Positions 58,379 through 64,000 of a stretch of 64,000 nt of DNA are shown here, piece by piece. Made by a program: the position numbers and the translations under genes. Positions within the stretch are counted from its first letter, which is position 1; the number at the start of each line of letters is the position of its first letter. This DNA comes from Flexivirga oryzae. Lineage in GTDB: Bacteria > Actinomycetota > Actinomycetes > Actinomycetales > Dermatophilaceae. The notes beneath the pieces are model-generated. The model was given only the letters and a program-made list of their open reading frames with translations, made no database searches and was not told where the DNA came from. Where the stretch lies: the NCBI RefSeq assembly GCF_014190805.1, contig NZ_JACHVQ010000004.1, positions 62,001 through 126,000 of the forward strand, given 5' to 3'.

Positions 58379-59590
58379 ATGCCCGACGATGCGATGGAGC
58401 CGGCGCCGCAGGCGCCCGCACCCGTGCGACATCACGAGACGGTGGTGACAGGTCCGATGGAGCACGACATCACCGATGGCGGCCCCGACATGGTGCAGTT
58501 CGTCGATGGTGACGGCAACCGCCTGCCCACCTCCCCGGCGAACGAGGCCTACGCCAAGATCGTCGAGGATCTGACGCCCGAGGACGGCCGGTCGATGTAC
58601 CGCGACCTGGTGCTGGTGCGCCGGATCGACGCCGAAGGCCACGCCCTGCAGCGCCAGGGCGAGCTCGGCCTGTGGCCGTCGCTGCTCGGTCAGGAGGCCG
58701 CGCAGGTCGGCGCCGGACGCGCGATGCGCCGCCAGGACTACGCGTTCCCCGGCTACCGCGAGCACGGCGTCGCCTGGTGCCGCGACGTGCCACCGGAGAA
58801 CCTGCTCGGCATGTTCCGCGGCGTCAACCACGGCGGCTGGGACAGCAACGCCAACAACTTCCACCTCTACACGATCGTCATCGGCAACCAGATGCTGCAC
58901 GCGACCGGCTACGCGATGGGCATCCAGCGCGACGGCGACGTCGGCACCGGTGACCCGGACCGTGACGCTGCAGTGATGGCGTTCACCGGCGACGGCGGCA
59001 CGGCACAGGGTGACTTCAACGAGGCGCTGGTCTTCGCCGGCGTCGCCAACGCGCCGCTGGTCTTCTTCGTCCAGAACAACCAGTGGGCGATCAGCGAACC
59101 CAACTACAAGCAGTTCCGCATCCCGCCCTACCAGCGAGCACGCGGTTTCGGCTTCCCGGGCGTGCGGGTCGACGGCAACGACGTGCTGGCGGTGTATGCC
59201 GTCACGAAGGCCGCGCTCGACGCCGCCCGTGCGGGTCAGGGCCCGACATTGATCGAGGCGTTCACCTACCGGATGGGTGCCCACACGACATCGGACGACC
59301 CGACCAAGTACCGCATCGCCGCGGAGGTCGACATCTGGCGGGAGAAGGACCCGATCACCCGCATGCGTGGCTTCCTGGCCAGCAAGGGGTATGCCGACGA
59401 GGCGTTCTTCGACGCGGTCGACAAGGAGGCCGACGAGCTGGCGGCCCGGATCCGCAAGGCCTGCCAGGAGATGCCGAACCCGCCGAAGCCGGCGATGTTC
59501 GACAACGTCTACGTCGACCCGCACCCGGTGGTGGAGCGTGAGAAGGCGGAGTTCATCGCCTACCAGGCGTCGTTCGAGGGGGGCAAGTGA
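58379..59590 (+). CDS. bkdA: 2-oxoacid dehydrogenase E1 component, alpha subunit
   Basis: A 403-residue thiamine-diphosphate enzyme subunit that decarboxylates branched-chain 2-oxoacids or pyruvate. The ThDP motif GDGGTAQGDFNEAL ... FVQNN is present, as are the YREHG substrate segment and the regulatory-type TYRMGAHTTSDDPTKYR loop. ATG 58379 follows AAGGAG; the frame upstream extends 18 codons without a better site. Its TGA overlaps the ATG of the beta subunit. Branched-chain specificity is inferred from similarity to actinobacterial Bkd complexes. Confidence 0.88.
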   Translation: MPDDAMEPAPQAPAPVRHHETVVTGPMEHDITDGGPDMVQFVDGDGNRLPTSPANEAYAKIVEDLTPEDGRSMYRDLVLVRRIDAEGHALQRQGELGLWPSLLGQEAAQVGAGRAMRRQDYAFPGYREHGVAWCRDVPPENLLGMFRGVNHGGWDSNANNFHLYTIVIGNQMLHATGYAMGIQRDGDVGTGDPDRDAAVMAFTGDGGTAQGDFNEALVFAGVANAPLVFFVQNNQWAISEPNYKQFRIPPYQRARGFGFPGVRVDGNDVLAVYAVTKAALDAARAGQGPTLIEAFTYRMGAHTTSDDPTKYRIAAEVDIWREKDPITRMRGFLASKGYADEAFFDAVDKEADELAARIRKACQEMPNPPKPAMFDNVYVDPHPVVEREKAEFIAYQASFEGGK

Positions 59591-60579
59591 TGACTGCTCA
59601 GAAACTGTCTCTCGCCAAGGGTTTGAACGCCGGCCTGCGCAAGGCCATGGAGCACGACCCGAAGGTCGTACTGATGGGAGAGGACGTCGGCAAGCTCGGC
59701 GGAGTCTTCCGCATCACCGAAGGCCTGCAGAAGGACTTCGGTGAGGACCGCGTCATCGACACCCCGTTGGCCGAGTCCGGCATCGTCGGCACCGCGATCG
59801 GGTTGGCGTTGCGTGGCTACCGCCCGGTGGTGGAGATCCAGTTCGACGGGTTCATCTACCCGGCGTTCGACCAGATCATCAGCCAGGTCTCCAAGATGCA
59901 CGCGCGCTCGCTGGGCCACTTGCGACTGCCGCTGGTGATCCGCGTGCCGTTCGGTGGTGGCATCGGCGCCGTCGAGCACCACTCGGAGTCCAACGAGGCC
60001 TACTTCGCGCACACCGCCGGCCTGCGGGTCGTCACCTGCGCCGACCCGGCCGACGCCTACTGGATGATCCAGCAGGCGGTCGCCTCCGACGACCCGGTCC
60101 TGTTCTACGAGCCGAAGCGCCGCTACCACGAGCGGGCGGAGGTGGAGCTCGACGAGGACGCCGGTGCTCCGCTGCCGTTGAACAGCGCTCGCGTCGCGCG
60201 CGCCGGTGACGACCTCACGGTGCTGACCTACGGCCCGATGGTCAAGACCTGCCTGGACGCGGCGGGTGCCGCACAAGGGGAGGGCAAGTCGTTGGAGGTC
60301 ATCGACCTGCGGTCGCTGTCACCGCTGGACACCGAGACGATCTTCACCTCGGTGCGCAAGACCGGCCGCTGCGTCGTCGTCCACGAGGCACCGACGTTCC
60401 TCGCGATGGGCGCGGAGCTGGCGGCGCAGGTGCAGCGCGAGTGCTTCTACTCGCTGGAGGCGCCGGTGCTGCGCGTAGGCGGATACAACATCCCCTACCC
60501 GCCGTCGCGTTTCGAGGAGGACTTCCTGCCCGACCTCGACCGCATCCTCGACAGCGTCGACCAGGCTCTCGCCTTCTGA
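59590..60579 (+). CDS. bkdB: 2-oxoacid dehydrogenase E1 component, beta subunit
   Basis: A 329-residue partner of the alpha subunit. GEDVGKLGGVFRITEGL is the conserved beta-subunit opening, DTPLAESGIVGTAIG lines the ThDP site, and GRCVVVHEAP lies in the transketolase C-terminal domain. Start ATG 59590 overlaps the preceding stop (TGATG). A REP element separates it from the E2 gene. Confidence 0.9.
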   Translation: MTAQKLSLAKGLNAGLRKAMEHDPKVVLMGEDVGKLGGVFRITEGLQKDFGEDRVIDTPLAESGIVGTAIGLALRGYRPVVEIQFDGFIYPAFDQIISQVSKMHARSLGHLRLPLVIRVPFGGGIGAVEHHSESNEAYFAHTAGLRVVTCADPADAYWMIQQAVASDDPVLFYEPKRRYHERAEVELDEDAGAPLPLNSARVARAGDDLTVLTYGPMVKTCLDAAGAAQGEGKSLEVIDLRSLSPLDTETIFTSVRKTGRCVVVHEAPTFLAMGAELAAQVQRECFYSLEAPVLRVGGYNIPYPPSRFEEDFLPDLDRILDSVDQALAF

Positions 60580-60586
60580 TGCTTGC

Positions 60587-60628
60587 GGGTCGAGCAGGTG
60601 AGCCGCTGGGCGAGCCGTATCGAGACCC
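60587..60628. repeat. REP element between the E1-beta and E2 genes
   Basis: The sequence runs from GGGTCGAGCAGG to GTATCGAGACCC, the same boundaries as the element inside galT at 28466-28512. It lies within an operon, so it may process or stabilise the transcript. Confidence 0.65.
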
Positions 60629-60673
60629 ACACGCCCACAACTTTTTGAATCTTGCACGAGGAGAACAATTTCC

Positions 60674-62116
60674 ATGGGAGTGAAGCAGTTCAAGCTGCCC
60701 GACCCCGGTGAGGGTCTGGTCGAGGCCGACATCGTCACCTGGAAGATCAAGCCGGGCGACACCGTCAAGGTCAACGACATCGTGGTCGAGATCGAGACGG
60801 CCAAGTCACTCGTCGAGTTGCCGATCCCGTGGGAAGGCACCGTCGTCGAGTTGCTCGTCGCCGAGGGCGACACCGTCGAGGTCGGCGCACCGATCGTCGC
60901 GATCGAGGTGGCGGGGGCGGAGGACGATGCACCCGCAGTTGCGCCCGGCCCACCCGCGGCGGAACCCGCTGCGACGCCAGATGATTCGGGCGAACGGGTC
61001 GCCAATCTCGTGGGCTACGGCTCGGTCGCGGGTGCCACCACTCGGCGGGCCCGACGCGCCTTCGAGGGCAACCAGGGCCCGGGCAGCCAGGGTCCGCCGC
61101 TGCCCGCGCCGGACCTGCACCTGCACGTCGCGACCGACGCGTTGCCGAGCGCACCGGTGCCGCGCGACGACATACCGGCGCCGACGCGCAGCCGTGCCGG
61201 TGGGGCGTTCGCCCCGTCGGGCGGCAAGGTGCTGGCCAAGCCGCCGGTGCGGAAGTTCGCCAAGGACAATGGGATCGACCTGTCGCAGGTGCAGCCGACC
61301 CGTGAGGACGGCGTGATCAGCCGGGCCGACGTCGAGTCGTTCATCGCCGGCGGCGGGGCAGCCGCTGCGCCGGTTGCGGCTGCCGCGTCATACGACGGGG
61401 CGCGGGAGACCCGGGTTCCGGTCAAGGGCGTGCGTAAGATGACCGCGCAGGCGATGGTCGGGTCGGCGTTCACCGCTCCGCACGTGACCGAGTTCGTCAC
61501 GATCGACATGACCCGCACCATGGAGCTGGTCGAGCGGCTGAAATCCGACCGGGACTTCCGCGACCTCAAGGTCACCCCGCTGCTGGTGCTCGCCAAGGCG
61601 CTCTGCGTTGCGATCAAACGCAATCCGGGTGTCAACGCGACCTGGGACGAGGCCGCCCAGGAGATCGTGATCAAGCATTACGTCAACCTCGGCATCGCAG
61701 CGGCGACGCCGCGTGGCCTGGTCGTCCCCAACATCAAGGACGCCGACCGGATGTCGATGCGCGAGCTCGGTGAGGCGCTCGGCGCGCTCGTCGGCACCGC
61801 CCGCGAGGGCCGCACGCCGCCGGCGGACATGTCCGGCGGGACGATCACCATCACCAACGTGGGCGTCTTCGGCGTCGACACCGGCACCCCGATCATCAAC
61901 CCGGGGGAGTCGGCGATCCTCGCCTTCGGGCAGGTCCGCAAGATGCCGTGGGTCGTCACCGACGACGACGGCGTCGACCAGATCGTGCCGCGCCAGGTGA
62001 CCCAGCTCGGCCTGTCGTTCGACCACCGGTTGATCGACGGCGACCTGGGCTCGCGGTTCCTCGCCGACATCGCGGCACTGCTCGAAGACCCGGCGAAGGC
62101 GCTCGTCTGGGGCTGA
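60674..62116 (+). CDS. bkdC: 2-oxoacid dehydrogenase E2 component (dihydrolipoamide acyltransferase)
   Basis: A 480-residue core subunit. The lipoyl domain (1-80) carries K44 in EIETAKSLVELP for lipoate. A Pro/Ala linker, the peripheral subunit-binding domain (about 180-215, KPPVRKFAKDNGIDLSQV) and the acyltransferase domain (about 240-480) follow. The catalytic His is in LSFDHRLIDGDLGSRF. Only one lipoyl domain is present, as in branched-chain complexes. The E3 gene is not in the window. Confidence 0.92.
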   Translation: MGVKQFKLPDPGEGLVEADIVTWKIKPGDTVKVNDIVVEIETAKSLVELPIPWEGTVVELLVAEGDTVEVGAPIVAIEVAGAEDDAPAVAPGPPAAEPAATPDDSGERVANLVGYGSVAGATTRRARRAFEGNQGPGSQGPPLPAPDLHLHVATDALPSAPVPRDDIPAPTRSRAGGAFAPSGGKVLAKPPVRKFAKDNGIDLSQVQPTREDGVISRADVESFIAGGGAAAAPVAAAASYDGARETRVPVKGVRKMTAQAMVGSAFTAPHVTEFVTIDMTRTMELVERLKSDRDFRDLKVTPLLVLAKALCVAIKRNPGVNATWDEAAQEIVIKHYVNLGIAAATPRGLVVPNIKDADRMSMRELGEALGALVGTAREGRTPPADMSGGTITITNVGVFGVDTGTPIINPGESAILAFGQVRKMPWVVTDDDGVDQIVPRQVTQLGLSFDHRLIDGDLGSRFLADIAALLEDPAKALVWG

Positions 62117-62168
62117 CCGGCAACGTGCTGCTCGCGCGTTTCGGCGAGAGTCGGAGTCATCTCGGAGG

Positions 62169-62230
62169 CTGACGGTCCGATTCACCGCTGACGGCCCAAT
62201 TCGGCCGTCAGCGGTGATTCCGGCCGTCAG
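62169..62230. terminator. Nested double hairpin (element E)
   Basis: The inner arms CACCGCTGACGGCC (62183-62196) and GGCCGTCAGCGGTG (62203-62216) are perfect over 14 bp with a CAATTC loop. The outer arms CTGACGGTC (62169-62177) and GGCCGTCAG (62222-62230) pair with one G-U. Linkers of 5 nt on both sides separate the stems. It lies between convergent genes and overlaps the last codon of the oxidase gene. Confidence 0.85.
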
Positions 62231-64000
62231 GGTCGTGCAGCACCTGCGTGGGCGAGCAGCTGCGCCAGATGTATGGCGGACGTGCCCGCCAGGTCCTGCA
62301 GCTGCGTGCGACACGAGAAGCCGTCGGCCAGGATCACGTCGTCCGGACCGGCCTCGCGCACGGCAGGCAGCAGGTTGGTCTCGGCGACGGCGACCGAAAC
62401 CTCGTAGTGCCCCTGCTCGACACCGAAATTGCCGGCCAGACCACAACATCCGCCCACCCGGGTGACCTCGGCACCGGCATCGAGGAGCAGCTTCTCGTCC
62501 GCCGACCAGTTCATCACCGCATGGTGGTGGCAGTGCGGTTGCGCGATGATGCGCACCCCGGCGAGGTCGGGTGCTCGCCACCCGTCCGTGCGGCTCAGTA
62601 GCTCGGCGAGGGTGACCGTCGCGCCGGCGACGGCTCGGGCGGCCGGATCGTCGGGCAACAACTCGAGCAGGTCGTGGCGCAGCACCGCGGTGCACGAAGG
62701 TTCCACGCCGACGATCGGGACACCGTCGTCCGCAGCCGGTGCAAGCGTCGAAACCAACGCCTGCAGAGTGGATTTGGCGGCGTCCAGCTGCCCGGTCGAG
62801 ATGAGGGTCAGCCCGCAGCACACCGTCCGCGGTGGCAGCACCGGTCGATAGCCGGCGTCCCGCAGGACCGAGACCATGGCGGCACCGATCTCGGGCGTGA
62901 ACTCGTCGGTGAATGTGTCCACCCACAGCAGCGCCGGCCGGTCGGTGACACCCGGCGCGTAGGGAACCAGGTCGTGCGACGCCGCCCACTGCGCGAACGA
63001 GGTGGGCGCGATGACCGGGATCGACCGCCGGGGATCGACGCCACCCAGCCGCTTGGTGAAGCCGAAGCGGTCTCCGAAACGCATTGCCAGCCGGGAGATT
63101 CTCGGCGCCCGACGCGTCAGCCGGAGCCACTGCGGCAGCCGCCCGAGCGTGTAGTGCGAGATCGGCCGACGGCGGCCGGCGTAGGCCTGGTGCAGTACTT
63201 CGGACTTCATCGACGCCATGTCGACCCCGGTCGGGCAGTCCGACAGGCAGCCCTTGCACGACAGGCACAGGTCGAGTGCCTCGTGCACCTCGGGCGCGCG
63301 CCAATCGGCTTGCACAACAGAGCCGTTGATCATCTCCTGCAGCACGCGTGCGCGTCCGCGGGTGGAGTTCTTCTCCTCCTTGGTCGCGAGGTATGACGGG
63401 CACATGACGCCGCCCGACCCGGTGTTGTCCGCTCGGCACTTGCCGACCCCGGTGCAGCGGTGCACCGACTGGCCGAAGTCGCCGCCGTCGGCCGCCCACG
63501 CCAATGCCAGACGAGAGGACCGGCGCGTCCGGCGGGCCACAGGCACGGCGGGTGCTGGGAAGCGCAGGTCGGCGTCGATCGGAGCAGGATCGACGAGCAC
63601 ACCTGGGCTCAGCAGGTTTTCGGGGTCGCAGATTCGCTTCGCCTCCGCGAAGAGGGCAAGGGAGCGGGCGTCATACATATGGGGGAGCAGCTCGCTGCGG
63701 GCGCGACCGTCACCGTGCTCACCGGAGAGTGACCCGCCGTACCGGCCGACCAGCTTCGCCGCGTCGGTCATGAAGGAGCGCAGCACCTGCTTCGCATCCG
63801 GGCGCTGCAGCGGAAGGTCCAGCCGCACGTGCATGCAGCCATCGCCGAAGTGCCCGAACGGCGCGGAGGTCAGCCCGTGCGAGGCGACCAGTTCGTCGAA
63901 GTCGCGCAGGTAGGCACCCAGCTGGTCCGGGGGTACCGCGGCGTCCTCCCAGCCGGGCCACGCCGGCTCGCCCGCCGGCGAGCGGCCCGCCAACCCTGCG
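62227..64000 (-). CDS. FAD-linked oxidase/Fe-S protein, D-lactate-dehydrogenase-like (5' end outside window)
   Basis: About 590 C-terminal residues of a long flavoprotein; the FAD-binding N-terminal part lies beyond the right edge. Visible from the N-side are the FAD-oxidase C-terminal domain (APFGHFGDGCMHVRLDLP, GGSLSGEHGDGRARSE) and a ferredoxin-like segment with CTGVGKCRAD and the cluster CLSCKGCLSDCP. Two CCG motifs (TVCCGLTLISTG, GGCCGLAGNFG) of the heterodisulfide-reductase type follow. This layout matches bacterial D-2-hydroxyacid dehydrogenases that pass electrons to the respiratory chain. The substrate is uncertain. Confidence 0.88.
   Translation of the reverse strand, partial: AGLAGRSPAGEPAWPGWEDAAVPPDQLGAYLRDFDELVASHGLTSAPFGHFGDGCMHVRLDLPLQRPDAKQVLRSFMTDAAKLVGRYGGSLSGEHGDGRARSELLPHMYDARSLALFAEAKRICDPENLLSPGVLVDPAPIDADLRFPAPAVPVARRTRRSSRLALAWAADGGDFGQSVHRCTGVGKCRADNTGSGGVMCPSYLATKEEKNSTRGRARVLQEMINGSVVQADWRAPEVHEALDLCLSCKGCLSDCPTGVDMASMKSEVLHQAYAGRRRPISHYTLGRLPQWLRLTRRAPRISRLAMRFGDRFGFTKRLGGVDPRRSIPVIAPTSFAQWAASHDLVPYAPGVTDRPALLWVDTFTDEFTPEIGAAMVSVLRDAGYRPVLPPRTVCCGLTLISTGQLDAAKSTLQALVSTLAPAADDGVPIVGVEPSCTAVLRHDLLELLPDDPAARAVAGATVTLAELLSRTDGWRAPDLAGVRIIAQPHCHHHAVMNWSADEKLLLDAGAEVTRVGGCCGLAGNFGVEQGHYEVSVAVAETNLLPAVREAGPDDVILADGFSCRTQLQDLAGTSAIHLAQLLAHAGAARP

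Noticed and set aside
56999..59524. Minus-strand ORF of 841 codons
   Set aside because: Antisense to the aminotransferase and E1-alpha genes, whose motifs are clear. High-GC genes commonly leave an open antisense frame.
61388..63499. Minus-strand ORF of 703 codons
   Set aside because: Runs antisense through the E2 gene and out of frame through the FAD/Fe-S oxidase gene; Arg-rich composition and no motifs.

Overview
The window is chromosomal DNA of a high-GC Gram-positive bacterium, almost certainly an actinobacterium of the Micrococcales. The pointers are actinobacteria-typical genes (DUF5926, DivIVA-repeat protein, CsoR, an MbtH homologue, LppX-like lipoproteins, RNase Sa domains, an S53 peptidase), frequent GTG starts, and many start codons lying only 6-8 nt after a TANNNT -10 box (leaderless mRNAs). 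Interspersed repeats running from GGTCGAG to TATCGAGACC, common in Micrococcales, also occur. A family near Dermacoccaceae/Intrasporangiaceae is my inference. I saw no tRNA, rRNA, CRISPR array, integrase or transposase.

Layout. 1-9.5 kb: DUF5926 protein, a large membrane protein with a phosphatase-like ectodomain, prephenate dehydratase, a 103-bp repeat array, a sortase, a TetR regulator, an SRPBCC/lipid kinase pair and serS. 9.6-17.5 kb: a two-component system, an ABC-2 exporter, a HAD phosphatase, an rRNA/tRNA methyltransferase and a csoR-copZ operon with a visible operator. 17.6-18.1 kb: a second 103-bp repeat array. 18.1-22.2 kb is the accessory region. It holds a secreted protein with two tandem RNase Sa domains, the second lacking catalytic residues, a 29-residue membrane peptide, and a three-gene cassette of unrecognised proteins. 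The cassette lies between intact purB and a decayed second copy of the purB 3' end. 22.2-29.6 kb: purB, a monooxygenase pair, galT-galK-LMW phosphatase and a DUF4282 protein.

29.7-36.3 kb looks like a sulfur amino-acid module: a LysR regulator, a Cds1-like cysteine desulfhydrase, OsmC, cystathionine gamma-synthase, and an amino-acid ABC transporter whose ATPase gene is broken by an internal deletion. Two of its promoters share a bipartite layout, CATAAGT then exactly 30 nt then CTGGTGCTAATGA. 36.3-43.6 kb: a second two-component system, a frameshifted membrane gene, a TetR/MMPL efflux pair with an operator, and two tandem paralogous lipoproteins. 43.6-51.3 kb: argS, a secreted tripeptidyl-aminopeptidase-like protein, an orphan MbtH-like protein, galE and a DivIVA-repeat protein divergent over 24 bp, and paaK-paaI behind a TetR-type operator. 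51.4-56.9 kb: L,D-transpeptidase, S53 peptidase, a Thr/Ser/Pro-rich surface protein ending in LPVTG, a GNAT-Nudix fusion and a small membrane protein. 57-64 kb: an aromatic/histidinol-phosphate aminotransferase, the three genes of a branched-chain 2-oxoacid dehydrogenase complex, and a partial FAD/Fe-S D-2-hydroxyacid dehydrogenase.

The most unusual material is the three-gene cassette with its purB footprint, the tandem RNase with a dead second domain, a family of nested double hairpins at gene ends (two members share geometry but differ by paired substitutions, one has its arms re-ordered), and the 103-bp dimeric repeats. I could not compute GC profiles, folding energies or homology searches. 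Product names rest on motifs recognised by eye.
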